Source: Arthrobacter sp. Y-9 (GTDB taxonomy: Bacteria > Actinomycetota > Actinomycetes > Actinomycetales > Micrococcaceae). Taken from it: a stretch of 64,000 nucleotides of DNA. Below, one piece after another: positions 17,442 to 27,358 of the stretch. The notes below the pieces were generated by a model that saw only the letters and a list, made by a program, of their open reading frames with translations, did no database searches and had not been told where the DNA came from. The stretch covers positions 1,922,001-1,986,000 of the forward strand of contig NZ_CP121463.1 of NCBI RefSeq assembly GCF_029690065.1. The letters are read 5' to 3'. The translations under genes and the position numbers were made by a program. How positions within the stretch are numbered: the stretch's first letter is position 1; the number at the start of each line of letters is the position of its first letter.

Positions 17442-19509
17442 AGCACTCCAGAACGTGCGCCGCAGTGAGAAGCAGGATGCCGGTAAGGAACCCCGGGTGG
17501 ATGTCGCGCTCCTGGGCGAGCGTCTCCTCGGCACCTGGGCGGAGGTCCGCCGTGAAGCGCGGGCCCTGGCCGGCAAGGAGGAGTTCCACAAGATCGAAGG
17601 CATCACCCACGTGGAGCACCGCGCACGGGTGTTCGAGCAGCTGAAGGGACTCGTGGACCACGGCGCCGTGCACCGCGCCTTCCCCGCGCGGTTCGGCGGC
17701 TCCGACGACCACGGCGGGAACATCGCCGGCTTCGAGGAACTGGTGACCGCCGATCCCTCGCTGCAGATCAAGGCCGGCGTCCAGTGGGGCCTGTTCGGAG
17801 CTGCGGTGCTGCACCTCGGCACCGAGAAGCACCACGAGAAGTGGCTGCCGTCCATCATGTCCCTCGAGACGCCCGGCGCGTTCGCCATGACGGAGATGGG
17901 CCACGGCTCGGACGTCGCGAGCATCGGTACCACGGCCACCTACGACCCCGCCACGGAAGAGTTCGTGATCAACACGCCGTTCAAGGCGGCCTGGAAGGAC
18001 TACCTCGGCAACGCCGCCAAGGACGGCATCGCCGCCGTGGTCTTCGCCCAGCTGATCACCCAGGGTGTCAATCACGGGGTGCACGCCTTCTACGTCCCGA
18101 TCCGTGACGCCGAGACCAAGGAGTTCCTGCCCGGCATCGGCGGCGAGGACGACGGCGTCAAGGGCGGCCTCAACGGCATCGACAACGGCCGGCTGCACTT
18201 CAGCCAGGTGCGGATCCCCCGCGAGAATCTGCTCAACCGCTACGGCGACGTCGCCGCCGACGGCACCTACACCTCCCCCATTGCGAGCCCCGGCCGCCGT
18301 TTCTTCACCATGCTCGGAACTCTGGTGCAGGGCCGTGTCTCCCTGGACGGCGCGAGCGTCGCCGCCAGCAAGATCGCGCTGGCGTCGGCCATCCGCTACG
18401 CGAGCCAGCGCCGCCAGTTCAACGCCGGCTCCCCCGTGGATGAAGAGGTCCTCCTGGACTACCAGCGCCACCAGCGCCGGCTCTTCACCCGGCTCGCCAC
18501 CACCTACGCGGCGAGCTTCGCCCACGAGCAGCTGCTCGAGAAGTTCGACGCCGTGTTCTCCGGCAAGCAGGACACGGACGAGGACCGCCAGGACCTGGAG
18601 ACCCTCGCCGCCGCGCTCAAGCCGCTCAGCACCTGGCACGCTCTGGACACCCTCCAGGAGTGCCGCGAAGCCTGCGGTGGCGCCGGATTCCTGATCGAGA
18701 ACCGTTTCGCCTCGCTCCGCGCGGACCTCGACGTCTACGCGACGTTCGAGGGTGACAACACCGTGCTGCTCCAGCTCGTGGCCAAGCGCCTGCTGGCCGA
18801 TTACGCCAAGGAGTTCCGGAACGTCGACTTCGGCGTCATGGCGCGCTTCGTCGCGGCGCAGGCGTCCGACGTCGCGCTCAACCGGACCGGTCTGCGCCAG
18901 GTGGCACAGTTCGTGGCCGACACCGGCTTGCCGCAGAAGTCCGCCCTGGCGCTCAAGGACGAGGAGAGCCAGCGGAGTCTGCTGACCAGCCGCGTCCAGA
19001 GCATGGTCGCCGAGGTCGGCGCCGCACTCAAGGGTGCGAACAAGCTCCCGCAGGCCAAGGCCGCCGCCCTCTTCAACGAGCACCAGGACCAGCTGATCGA
19101 GGCGGCTCGCGCGCATGCCGAGCTGCTGCAGTGGGAGGCCTTCACCGAGGGCCTGCGCACCATCGAGGACGCCGGCACCCGCGAGGTCCTGACCTGGGTC
19201 CGCGATCTGTTCGGCCTCTCGCTGATCGAGAAACACCTCTCCTGGTACCTGATGAACGGCCGCCTGTCGATGCAGCGTGCCCGCACCGTCGGCGACTACA
19301 TCAACCGCCTGCTGGTCCGCCTCCGCCCCCACGCCCTGGATCTGGTGGACGCGTTCGGCTACGGCCAGGAGCACATCCGCTCCACCGTGGGCAGTGGCGC
19401 CGAGCTGATCCGTCAGGACGAGGCACGGGCGTACTACCGCACCCTCCGGGCCTCCGGAGACGCTCCGGTGGATGAGAAGGTCCTCCTGGAGCGCGCCAAG
19501 AGGAAGTAA
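17434..19509 (+). CDS. Acyl-CoA dehydrogenase of the acyl-CoA oxidase type
   Basis: At 691 residues this is longer than a classical acyl-CoA dehydrogenase (about 380-400) and matches the ACOX layout: N-terminal helices, middle beta domain with FAMTEMGHGSDVASIGTTATYD (an oxidase-like FAD-binding signature), an FAD-binding helical domain with QRRQFN and ACGGAGF, and a long C-terminal ACOX domain. It catalyses the first step of beta-oxidation, desaturating acyl-CoA; whether oxygen or an electron-transfer protein is the acceptor cannot be told. It begins within the tetR 3' end, indicating translational coupling, and complements the thiolase-FabG4-MaoC operon across the operator. Confidence 0.87.
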   Translation: MTEALQNVRRSEKQDAGKEPRVDVALLGERLLGTWAEVRREARALAGKEEFHKIEGITHVEHRARVFEQLKGLVDHGAVHRAFPARFGGSDDHGGNIAGFEELVTADPSLQIKAGVQWGLFGAAVLHLGTEKHHEKWLPSIMSLETPGAFAMTEMGHGSDVASIGTTATYDPATEEFVINTPFKAAWKDYLGNAAKDGIAAVVFAQLITQGVNHGVHAFYVPIRDAETKEFLPGIGGEDDGVKGGLNGIDNGRLHFSQVRIPRENLLNRYGDVAADGTYTSPIASPGRRFFTMLGTLVQGRVSLDGASVAASKIALASAIRYASQRRQFNAGSPVDEEVLLDYQRHQRRLFTRLATTYAASFAHEQLLEKFDAVFSGKQDTDEDRQDLETLAAALKPLSTWHALDTLQECREACGGAGFLIENRFASLRADLDVYATFEGDNTVLLQLVAKRLLADYAKEFRNVDFGVMARFVAAQASDVALNRTGLRQVAQFVADTGLPQKSALALKDEESQRSLLTSRVQSMVAEVGAALKGANKLPQAKAAALFNEHQDQLIEAARAHAELLQWEAFTEGLRTIEDAGTREVLTWVRDLFGLSLIEKHLSWYLMNGRLSMQRARTVGDYINRLLVRLRPHALDLVDAFGYGQEHIRSTVGSGAELIRQDEARAYYRTLRASGDAPVDEKVLLERAKRK

Positions 19510-19517
19510 TCCGGCAT

Positions 19518-19557
19518 GCGAAAGCCCCCTGCACCGTGCGGCGCAGGGGGCTTTCGC
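19518..19557. terminator. Bidirectional hairpin terminator
   Basis: Stem GCGAAAGCCCCCTGC / GCAGGGGGCTTTCGC (15 bp) between the convergent acyl-CoA oxidase-type gene and glgM. The AAAGCCCCC/GGGGGCTTT core recurs in the terminator at 58899. Confidence 0.85.
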
Positions 19558-19564
19558 GTCACCG

Positions 19565-20779
19565 TCAGCTCTGGTCGCCGCCCTGGGGCAGCACCGAGCG
19601 GTAGACGTCGAGAGTGGTCTGGGCGATCGAATCCCAGGAGAAGTTCTCCTCGGCGCGACGGCGCCCCGCCTGACCCATCGCGTGGGCCCGCTGGGGATCC
19701 GAGACCACCTCATGGAGGGCGGCCGCGAAATCATCGACGAACTTCTGCGGGTCCAGGGGCGTCCCCGTGCCGTCCGTGACCTGTTCCAGCGGCACCAGAA
19801 GACCGGTTTCGCCATGCGCCACCACCTCGGGGATGCCACCGGTCGCACTCGCGACGACGGCGGCGCCACACGCCATGGCCTCCAGGTTGACGATGCCCAG
19901 GGGCTCGTAGATGGACGGGCAGGCGAACGCCGTCGCGTGGCTGAGCACCTGGATGAGCTCACGGCGCGGGAGCATGCGTTCGATGAGCACGACGCCGTCC
20001 CGCTCGGCCTGGAGTCCTGCGATCAGTTCAGCGGTCTCGGCCGCGAGTTCCGGGGTGTCCGCCGCGCCGAGGCACAGGACGAGCTGGACGTCCGCGGGAA
20101 GCTGCTGAGCCGCCCGCAGCAGATACGGGACGCCCTTCTGGCGCGTGTTGCGGCCGACGAAGACCACGCTGGGACGCGAGGGGTCGATGCCGAGGGCGCG
20201 GACGGCGTCGTCGTTCTCATCGCGCTCCCAGAGGGAGACGTCGATGCCGTTGTGGACCACGCGCACCTTGGCCGGGTCGACGTTCGGGTAGCAGCGCAGG
20301 ATGTCCTGGCGCATGCCTTCGGAGACCGCGATGATGGCGGCCGCGGCCTCATAGGAGGTCTGCTCCACCCACGAGCTGAGGCGGTAGCCACCACCCAGCT
20401 GCTCCGCCTTCCACGGCCGGAGCGGCTCCAGGCTGTGGGCGCTGAGGACGTGCGGGATGCCGTGCAGCAGGGAGGCCAGGTGGCCGGCCATATTGGCATA
20501 CCAGGTGTGGGAGTGGACCAGGTCCGCGCCGGCGACATCCGGCACGATGCTCAGGTCGACGCCGAGGGTCTGGACCGCGGGATTGGCGTCCTTCAGTTCC
20601 ACGGGGGTCTCGTAGGTGCTGACCGTGGCGCCGTGGAAGTCGGCGTCGCGGGGCGCGCCGAAGGCGTGAACCCGCAGGTCGACGTGCGAAGCGAGGACGC
20701 GACTCAGCTCGGCAACGTGCACTCCGGCGCCGCCGTAAATATCCGGCGGAAATTCTTTGGAAACAATATCGATTCGCAC
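19565..20779 (-). CDS. glgM: GT4 glycogen synthase / maltose-1-phosphate synthase
   Basis: A 404-residue GT4 glycosyltransferase starting VRIDIVSKEFPPDIYGGAGVHVAEL. It has the GT-B C-terminal donor site region VFVGRNTRQKG and SIYEPLGIVNLEAMACG with the E-x7-E type motif. It is shorter than GT5 GlgA and matches actinobacterial GlgM (Rv1212c type), which joins ADP-glucose to glucose-1-phosphate to make maltose-1-phosphate for GlgE. Divergence from glgC is the same as in mycobacteria. The GTG at 20779 follows TACGTT and exactly six bases, so a leaderless start is favoured; there is no clear ribosome binding site. Many annotations would call it glgA. Confidence 0.88.
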   Translation of the reverse strand: MRIDIVSKEFPPDIYGGAGVHVAELSRVLASHVDLRVHAFGAPRDADFHGATVSTYETPVELKDANPAVQTLGVDLSIVPDVAGADLVHSHTWYANMAGHLASLLHGIPHVLSAHSLEPLRPWKAEQLGGGYRLSSWVEQTSYEAAAAIIAVSEGMRQDILRCYPNVDPAKVRVVHNGIDVSLWERDENDDAVRALGIDPSRPSVVFVGRNTRQKGVPYLLRAAQQLPADVQLVLCLGAADTPELAAETAELIAGLQAERDGVVLIERMLPRRELIQVLSHATAFACPSIYEPLGIVNLEAMACGAAVVASATGGIPEVVAHGETGLLVPLEQVTDGTGTPLDPQKFVDDFAAALHEVVSDPQRAHAMGQAGRRRAEENFSWDSIAQTTLDVYRSVLPQGGDQS

Positions 20780-20880
20780 GTTTACAACGTAGTCCCAAGT
20801 GCCCAACTGATCTAGTGTGAAAGCTGTTCGGTGGTCTACATGACGGCCGTCACACTCGGAACGTACGCAGGAGTACCCAT

Positions 20881-22332
20881 ATGGCACTGAAAAAAGTCCT
20901 TGCAATAGTCCTGGCCGGCGGAGAGGGCAACCGGCTCATGCCGCTCACGGCTGACCGGGCCAAACCCGCGGTGCCGTTCGCCGGAAGTTACCGACTGATT
21001 GACTTTGCTTTGTCAAACCTCGTGAACTCCGGTTATTTCAAGATCGTGGTGCTCACGCAGTACAAGTCCCACAGCCTTGACCGGCACATTTCCGAGACGT
21101 GGCGTCTGTCCACCCAGTTGCAGAATTATGTGGCCTCGGTGCCGGCTCAGCAGCGTATCGGCAAGAGCTGGTTCCTCGGCAGTGCCAACGCCATCTACCA
21201 GTCGCTGAACCTGATCCACGACGCACAGCCGGACATCGTGGTCGTGGTCGGCGCGGACCATGTGTACCGCATGGACTTCCAGCAGATGGTGGCGCAGCAC
21301 GTGGCCAGCGGCGCCAAGGCGACGGTCGCCGCCGTCCGTCAGCCGCTCGAGATGGCCAACCAGTTCGGCGTGATCGAGGTGGACCAGGAGGACGCCTCCA
21401 AGATCTCCGCCTTCGTGGAGAAGCCCGCCAGCACCCCGGGTCTGGCCGCCGCGCCGGATCAGTTCCTCGCCTCCATGGGCAACTACGTGTTCGACGCCGA
21501 CGCCCTGGTGGAGGCCCTCACGCTCGACGCCGAGCGCACCGACACCAAGCACGACATGGGCGGGGACATCATCCCGTACTTCGTCTCCCGCGGCGAGGCC
21601 GGCGTGTACGACTTCACCACCAACCAGATCCCGGGCTCCACCGAACGGGACCGCACTTACTGGCGCGACGTGGGCACCATCGACTCGTTCTACGACGCCC
21701 ACATGGACCTCATCTCCCCCGTGCCGGTGTTCAACCTCTACAACCGCGACTGGCCCATCTTCACCCGCCAGACCATCTCCCCGCCGGCCAAGTTCGTCAA
21801 GGGCCGCAACAACACGGTCGGCACCGCCCTGGACTCGATCGTGGCCAACGGCGTGGTGGTGTCCGGCGGCATCGTGGAGGGCTCGGTGCTCTCCAACGAC
21901 GCCTACATCGAGGCGGGTGCCCGTGTGCTGGATTCCGTGCTGATGGACAACGTCTACGTGGGCGAAGGCGCGATCGTGCGCCGGGCCATCCTGGACAAGA
22001 ACGTCCGGATCCCGAAGGGCGCCACCATCGGCGTCGACCGAGAGCTGGACGAGGCCCGTGGTTTCAAGGTCACCGAGTCCGGGATCACGGTGCTGTCCAA
22101 GGGGCAGCCGGTTCCGGAGCCGGATGAGGACGAGCTCGCCCTGTCCCGGAGCCTGCGGGGCACCGTCCCGGAGAGCGTGAAGGCCGCCGTCGAGGAGTAC
22201 GACGAGCTGAAGGCGGCCATCGACAAGGTGTCCCTGGTCCAGACCGAGACCACGGAGACCGCGTCGGATGAGGATGTGGACTCCGCTGAGGACGCCGCCG
22301 CAGAGGTGACCGCGGACGCGAAGAGCTCATAG
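20881..22332 (+). CDS. glgC: Glucose-1-phosphate adenylyltransferase
   Basis: A 483-residue ADP-glucose pyrophosphorylase. The nucleotidyltransferase core opens with [27 protein letters not shown], and a left-handed beta-helix region follows from about residue 300. It supplies ADP-glucose to the divergent GlgM. About 75 residues past the usual C-terminus form an acidic, Glu/Asp/Ala-rich tail (from about [11 protein letters not shown] onward), longer than in typical GlgC (about 400-410) and probably disordered. AGGAG precedes the ATG by seven bases. A TAGTGT box at 20813-20818 is a possible -10. Confidence 0.93.
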   Translation: MALKKVLAIVLAGGEGNRLMPLTADRAKPAVPFAGSYRLIDFALSNLVNSGYFKIVVLTQYKSHSLDRHISETWRLSTQLQNYVASVPAQQRIGKSWFLGSANAIYQSLNLIHDAQPDIVVVVGADHVYRMDFQQMVAQHVASGAKATVAAVRQPLEMANQFGVIEVDQEDASKISAFVEKPASTPGLAAAPDQFLASMGNYVFDADALVEALTLDAERTDTKHDMGGDIIPYFVSRGEAGVYDFTTNQIPGSTERDRTYWRDVGTIDSFYDAHMDLISPVPVFNLYNRDWPIFTRQTISPPAKFVKGRNNTVGTALDSIVANGVVVSGGIVEGSVLSNDAYIEAGARVLDSVLMDNVYVGEGAIVRRAILDKNVRIPKGATIGVDRELDEARGFKVTESGITVLSKGQPVPEPDEDELALSRSLRGTVPESVKAAVEEYDELKAAIDKVSLVQTETTETASDEDVDSAEDAAAEVTADAKSS

Positions 22333-22359
22333 CGCTCAGCGCACGGAATTCACCCTGAG

Positions 22360-22388
22360 CGACGGCGGTCCGGCCCGGGCCGCCGTCG
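22360..22388 (+). terminator. Hairpin terminator after glgC
   Basis: Stem CGACGGCGG / CCGCCGTCG (22360-22368 and 22380-22388), 27 bases past the glgC stop. Confidence 0.7.
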
Positions 22389-22431
22389 TTCGCGTTCCGA
22401 GCAGTGGGCCGCGCCCACTAAAATAGGGGAA

Positions 22432-23883
22432 ATGACCACCCCCGAACTCACACCGGATGAGATCGAAGCCTGCCTCAAAGTCCTCAACACGATCCACGTC
22501 TATGACGAAGAGGATCCGGACTACATCGCCGTCCGCCGGGCCACCGGCAAGATGTTCAAGGCCGTGAAGCGGCACCGGCGCAACGAGAAGCGCGACGCGA
22601 TCGCCGAGGCGGATCGCGCAGTCATGGCGCTCACCGCAACCGCCGCCCCGGACCGGATCGACGACGAGACCCGTGGCAACAAGCTCTCGAGTTCGGCGAC
22701 GGGTGAGATCGCGGGTCACCTCATCCGGTCGCGCCCCTGCTACATCTGCAAGCAGCACTACACCCAGGTGGATGCGTTCTACCACCAGCTCTGCCCGGAC
22801 TGCGCCGCCATGAGCCACGCCAAGCGGGACGCACGCACCGACCTCACGGGACGCCGGGCACTGTTGACGGGCGGCCGCGCGAAGATCGGCATGTACATCG
22901 CATTGCGGCTGCTGCGCGACGGCGCCCACACGACGATCACCACCCGTTTCCCCAAGGACGCGGCGCGCCGCTTCGCCGCCATGGAGGACAGCGCCGAGTG
23001 GCTGCACCGCCTGCGGATCGTGGGCATCGACCTGCGAGATCCCTCCCAGGTCCTGGCCCTCACCGACTCCGTGGCCGCCGCCGGGCCGCTCGACATCATC
23101 ATCAACAACGCGGCCCAGACCGTGCGCCGCTCCGGCAACGCCTACCAGCCGCTCGTCGAGGCCGAGGACGAGCCCCTGCCCGCCGCCCTGCAGGAGGGCA
23201 ACGGCGGTCCGGAACTGGTGACCTTCGGGCACGCCCATGACAAGCACCCCCTGGCCCTGGCCTCCAGCGTCCTGGAGCACCCCGTGCTGGCGGGCGACGC
23301 CATCACGTCGCTCGCGCTCTCGACGGGCTCCGCGTCGCTCGACCGGATCGCTGCCGGCACCGCGATCGACGCCGGCGGCCTGGTCCCGGACCTCGCCACG
23401 ATCAACTCCTGGACCCAGGTGGTGGACCAGGTGGACCCGCTGGAGATGCTGGAGGTCCAGCTCTGCAACGTGACCGCGCCCTTCCTGCTGGTCAGCCGCC
23501 TGCGGGACGCCATGCGGCGGTCCACCGCTCGGCGCAAGTACGTGGTCAACGTGAGCGCCATGGAGGGTCAGTTCTCCCGCGCTTACAAGGGGCCGGGTCA
23601 CCCGCACACCAACATGGCGAAGGCGTCCCTGAACATGATGACCCGGACGAGCGCCGGCGAGATGTTCGAAAGCGATCAGATCCTCATGACCGCCGTGGAC
23701 ACCGGCTGGATCACGGACGAGCGCCCGCACTACACCAAGGTCCGGCTCATGGACGAGGGCTTCCACGCTCCCCTGGACCTGGTGGACGGCGCGGCCCGGG
23801 TCTACGACCCGATCGTGATGGGAGAGGCGGGCGAAGATCAGTACGGGGTCTTCCTGAAGGACTACAAGCCCTCCCCCTGGTGA
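22432..23883 (+). CDS. Zinc-ribbon SDR-family protein
   Basis: A 483-residue protein. Residues ~1-95 are charged and helical; C103-x2-C106 and C121-x2-C124 form a probable zinc ribbon (CYIC, CPDC); from about residue 140 a Rossmann SDR domain runs with TGGRAKIGMYIA and NNAAQT. The invariant Lys appears as K397, but the position four residues earlier, normally the catalytic Tyr, is Thr (TNMAK), and no Tyr is at the Y-x6-K spacing either (it is His). It may therefore be a non-classical or non-catalytic SDR. TAAAAT (22419-22424) ends seven bases before the ATG, suggesting a leaderless transcript. Substrate unknown. Confidence 0.75.
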   Translation: MTTPELTPDEIEACLKVLNTIHVYDEEDPDYIAVRRATGKMFKAVKRHRRNEKRDAIAEADRAVMALTATAAPDRIDDETRGNKLSSSATGEIAGHLIRSRPCYICKQHYTQVDAFYHQLCPDCAAMSHAKRDARTDLTGRRALLTGGRAKIGMYIALRLLRDGAHTTITTRFPKDAARRFAAMEDSAEWLHRLRIVGIDLRDPSQVLALTDSVAAAGPLDIIINNAAQTVRRSGNAYQPLVEAEDEPLPAALQEGNGGPELVTFGHAHDKHPLALASSVLEHPVLAGDAITSLALSTGSASLDRIAAGTAIDAGGLVPDLATINSWTQVVDQVDPLEMLEVQLCNVTAPFLLVSRLRDAMRRSTARRKYVVNVSAMEGQFSRAYKGPGHPHTNMAKASLNMMTRTSAGEMFESDQILMTAVDTGWITDERPHYTKVRLMDEGFHAPLDLVDGAARVYDPIVMGEAGEDQYGVFLKDYKPSPW

Positions 23884-23902
23884 GCAGCACACGCTGACGA
23901 AG

Positions 23903-23951
23903 AGGCGGCGGCAGGCCGGTGAAGGCGCCACTTCACCGGCCGTGACCGCCT
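23903..23951 (+). terminator. Hairpin terminator after the zinc-ribbon SDR gene
   Basis: GGCCGGTGAAG / CTTCACCGGCC (23914-23924 and 23931-23941) with an outer AGGCGG/CCGCCT pair extending the structure. Confidence 0.75.
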
Positions 23952-23970
23952 CACATGGTTAAATGTTCGG

Positions 23971-26583
23971 GTGCAAAACCAGAATCTGAAACGCCTCGAG
24001 GCGCAGGACCGCTCCGCCGCGGTGAAGACCCTCAGCTATGACGTGACCCTGGACGTCCGCGACGCCGAGAATCCCGACGTCGCCTGGTTCCCCAGCGAAA
24101 GCGTCATCACCTTCGAGGCGAGCCCCGGCGGCTCCACGTTCCTGGACTTCATCGGGGACAGCGTTCAGGCCGTCTTCCTGAACGGCAAGAAGCTGCCCGT
24201 GGACGAGGTGGTCGAGGGCAGCCGGATCCGCCTGGACGGCCTCCGGGAGCTCAACCAGGTGACGGTCCTGGCCCGCGCACTCTACAGCCGCTCCGGCGAA
24301 GGTCTGCACCGTTACGTGGACCCCGCGGACGGCAAGACCTACCTGTACACCCAGTACGAACCCGCCGATGCACGGCGCGTGTTCGCGAACTTCGAGCAGC
24401 CCGATCTGAAGGCCCGTTACACTTTCCACGTCACGGCCCCGGCACACTGGCACGTCGCGTCGAACGGTGCCGAGACGGCCCGCACCCCGCTGGCCAGTGA
24501 CCCACGGGCCGCACGCTGGGACTTCGCAGAAACCCTCCCCCTGAGCACCTACATCACCGCCGTGCTCGCGGGGCCGTACTTCACGGCCGAGGACAGCTGG
24601 ACCGGCACGGATGCCGACGGCGAACCACTCGTGGTTCCGCTCGCGCTGTACTGCCGCGCCTCCCTGGCGGACTCCTTCGACACGGAGACGCTGTTCGCCC
24701 AGACCAAGCGCGGCCTGGACTTCTTCTCCGAGCTTTTCGACTACCCCTACCCCTGGGGGAAGTACGACCAGGCGTTCGTGCCCGAGTACAACCTCGGTGC
24801 CATGGAGAACCCCGGCCTGGTCACGTTCACCGAAGAGTACGTCTTCGCGTCGAAGGCCACGCAGGCCCAGTACGAGCAGCGCGCCAACACCCTGCTCCAC
24901 GAGATGGCGCACATGTGGTTCGGCGACCTCGTGACCATGCAGTGGTGGGACGATCTGTGGCTCAAGGAGTCCTTCGCGGACTTCATGGGCACCCTCGGCG
25001 TCGACCGTGCGAGTGACTTCACGACCTCCTGGGTGAACTTCGCCAACCAGCGCAAGGCCTGGGCCTATGTCCAGGATCAGCTGCCCACCACGCACCCCGT
25101 GGTCGCGGACATCCCCGATCTGGAAGCCGCCAAGCAGAACTTCGACGGCATCACCTACGCCAAGGGCGCCGCAGTGCTCAAGCAGCTGGTGGCGTATGTG
25201 GGCTTCGACGCCTTCGTCGAAGGCGCCCGCAGCTACTTCAAGCGTCACGAGTTCGGCAACACCACGCTGGCCGATCTGCTCCACGAACTGGACGCCGCGT
25301 CCGGCAAGGAACTCGCGTCCTGGTCTCAGGCGTGGCTGGAGACCTCCGGCATCTCGACGCTGCGTCTCGAGATCCAGGACGACGACGGCGTCATCACCGC
25401 CGCGGGCATCGTCCAGGACGCGATCGACCCGATCACCGGAGCCGCCGCGCTGCGCCCGCACCGTCTGCGTCTCGGCCTGTACGAGCCGGACGCCACGGGA
25501 CGCCTGGTCCGCACCGAGGTGCTGGACCTGGACGTCGACGGCGCCGAAACGGAGGTCGAGGCCCTGACCGGCCGCGCCCGGCCCGCGCTGGCCCTGCTGA
25601 ACGACGACGACCTGAGCTACGCCAAGATCCGCCTGGACGACGTCTCCTACGAGACCGTCACCGGGCAGCTCGACCTCCTGGATGACCCCATGGCACGGGC
25701 GCTGGCCTGGAACGCCGTGTGGAGCGCCACCAGGGACGGCCAGCGACCGGCCGAGGAGTACCTCCGCATGGCGATGCGCTTCGCTCACACGGAGAACACG
25801 ATCGGCGTCCTTCAGTCGGTGCTGAGCAACGCCGTCTTCGCGGTCAACCACTACGTGCCGGCCGATGGCCGCGACGCGCTGCGGGACGAACTGACGCGGA
25901 CCGCCGTCGCGCGCCTCCAGGACGCCGAACCCGGCTCGGATGCTCAGCTCGCGTGGGCGCGGTGCGTCATGGCACTCAGCCTGCACAGCGGCGAGGCCCT
26001 TCACTTGATCACCGGCCTGCTGGGCGGTGGCCGCCAGGTGGACGGGCTGGTCCTCGACACCAAGCTCCGCTGGGCCGCCCTCCAGGCCCTGGCCGCTCAT
26101 GGGCGACTGGACCGGCCCGCCCTCGACGCGGAACTGGCCCGCGAAGACAACGCGGACGCCCGCGCCGGGCACGCCCTGGCCGTCGCGGCCCGGCCCACCG
26201 CCGAGGCCAAGGCCGAGGCCTGGGCCGCGTGCGGCCCGGACACCGAGCTCTCCAACCGCAACTTCAGCGCGACGATCGCCGGCTTCATGACCGGTTCCGG
26301 CAAGCTCCTGGCACCGTATGTGGAGCCGTACTTCGAGCGTCTGACGAGCGTGTGGGGTTCGATGAGCATCGGCATGGCGAGCCGCCTGGTCCTCGGGTTC
26401 TTCCCGGATGCCCAGGATCTGGCCCCCGGTCAGGCACCGGCCGAGCACCCCGTGGTCGTGCAGTGCGACCAGTGGCTCGCCGCTCACGAGGACGCACCGC
26501 GCGCACTCCGCCGCCTCATCCTCGAGGAGCGGGACAAGCTGGTGCGTTCCCTGAGGGCCCAGGCGGCGGGCTCGCAGGCCTGA
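23971..26583 (+). CDS. pepN: Aminopeptidase N
   Basis: An 870-residue M1-family zinc aminopeptidase. The substrate-anchoring GAMEN is at 276-280, and the zinc site HEMAH (310-314) with E333 in LKESF gives the HExxH-x18-E signature. The C-terminal ERAP1-like helical domain fills the rest. It removes N-terminal residues from peptides in the cytosol. GTG at 23971 is the only good start; TTAAAT (23959-23964) lies six bases before it and there is no ribosome binding site, which suggests a leaderless message. Confidence 0.95.
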   Translation: MQNQNLKRLEAQDRSAAVKTLSYDVTLDVRDAENPDVAWFPSESVITFEASPGGSTFLDFIGDSVQAVFLNGKKLPVDEVVEGSRIRLDGLRELNQVTVLARALYSRSGEGLHRYVDPADGKTYLYTQYEPADARRVFANFEQPDLKARYTFHVTAPAHWHVASNGAETARTPLASDPRAARWDFAETLPLSTYITAVLAGPYFTAEDSWTGTDADGEPLVVPLALYCRASLADSFDTETLFAQTKRGLDFFSELFDYPYPWGKYDQAFVPEYNLGAMENPGLVTFTEEYVFASKATQAQYEQRANTLLHEMAHMWFGDLVTMQWWDDLWLKESFADFMGTLGVDRASDFTTSWVNFANQRKAWAYVQDQLPTTHPVVADIPDLEAAKQNFDGITYAKGAAVLKQLVAYVGFDAFVEGARSYFKRHEFGNTTLADLLHELDAASGKELASWSQAWLETSGISTLRLEIQDDDGVITAAGIVQDAIDPITGAAALRPHRLRLGLYEPDATGRLVRTEVLDLDVDGAETEVEALTGRARPALALLNDDDLSYAKIRLDDVSYETVTGQLDLLDDPMARALAWNAVWSATRDGQRPAEEYLRMAMRFAHTENTIGVLQSVLSNAVFAVNHYVPADGRDALRDELTRTAVARLQDAEPGSDAQLAWARCVMALSLHSGEALHLITGLLGGGRQVDGLVLDTKLRWAALQALAAHGRLDRPALDAELAREDNADARAGHALAVAARPTAEAKAEAWAACGPDTELSNRNFSATIAGFMTGSGKLLAPYVEPYFERLTSVWGSMSIGMASRLVLGFFPDAQDLAPGQAPAEHPVVVQCDQWLAAHEDAPRALRRLILEERDKLVRSLRAQAAGSQA

Positions 26584-26598
26584 CCGTCTCCGGCTGAG

Positions 26599-26646
26599 AA
26601 CGCAAGGAGGGGCCCGCGGACGATCCGCCGGGCCCCTCCTTGCGTT
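26599..26646. terminator. Bidirectional hairpin terminator between pepN and peptidase E
   Basis: Two 18-base perfectly complementary arms (26599-26616 and 26629-26646) with a 12-base loop between two convergent genes. AACGCAAGGAGG starts the left arm. Confidence 0.85.
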
Positions 26647-26653
26647 TCACGGC

Positions 26654-27358
26654 TCAGCTGAGCAGCTGCAACGGGATCTCGCGTTCGACGGCGGAACCGG
26701 CGTCGAGCTCCACGCGGAAGGCCTGGCTGCCCGGGCGCTCCGCGAAGCCGCCACTCAGCTCGCCGTCCCGGAAGAGCAGGGCGGCGTAGTCGTCGACCGC
26801 GTAGCCCGAGGGCAGGGACCCCTCAGCGACCCAGCCCAGGTACCGCTCACGGCGTCCCGGCTCGCCGCGGTAGTGCGGGCAGGCGCTCCCGCGCAGCAGG
26901 CCGAGCCCATCGCTCAGGGGCGCCAGAGGGCCGAAGGAGTCGGTTGACGAGGCCTCGTACCAGCAGTTCATCCCGGCACTGATGCCGGCCAGCACGGCGC
27001 CTTGCGCCGCGGCCTGCGCCATCAGCTCCGAGACGTCGTGTCGTCTCCACAGTTCCAGCAGGTTCACGGTGGAACCGCCACCCACATAGACCACGTCCTG
27101 GTCGAGGAGCATGGCCGGGTCGGTGTAACCCCACGGGTCCCGGCAGAAGAGCGAGAGCACGGACGTCGTCACGCGCCCGCGGAAGGCGTCCTCGAAGCGC
27201 CGGATGTAGCCGCCGTCGTCGCCGCTCGCGGTCGGCACGAAGCAGACTTTCGGCCGGGACGAGCCGCTCAGGGCGAGGATCTGATCATCGATCAGCGAGG
27301 CGCCGTCCTCGGACATGGAGAACCCGCCACCGCCGAGCGTCACGATGGTGCCCCTCAT
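26654..27358 (-). CDS. Peptidase E-type (S51) class I glutamine amidotransferase-like protein
   Basis: A 234-residue protein of the S51 / PepE fold. The nucleophile elbow is AGISAGMNC (S127) and a conserved His follows in CPHYRGEPG. PepE enzymes hydrolyse Asp-X dipeptides; related cyanophycinases have the same elbow, so the substrate is uncertain. The start at 27358 forms an ATGA overlap with the stop of the lipoate ligase upstream, so the two genes are translationally coupled. Confidence 0.8.
   Translation of the reverse strand: MRGTIVTLGGGGFSMSEDGASLIDDQILALSGSSRPKVCFVPTASGDDGGYIRRFEDAFRGRVTTSVLSLFCRDPWGYTDPAMLLDQDVVYVGGGSTVNLLELWRRHDVSELMAQAAAQGAVLAGISAGMNCWYEASSTDSFGPLAPLSDGLGLLRGSACPHYRGEPGRRERYLGWVAEGSLPSGYAVDDYAALLFRDGELSGGFAERPGSQAFRVELDAGSAVEREIPLQLLS

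Noticed and set aside
17305-19962. An 885-codon open frame on the minus strand
   Set aside because: It is the shadow of the acyl-CoA oxidase-type gene and part of glgM, crosses a strong terminator and has no domain pattern.
23959-26487. An 842-codon open frame on the minus strand
   Set aside because: It is the complement of pepN, which has all M1 peptidase motifs in the other strand.
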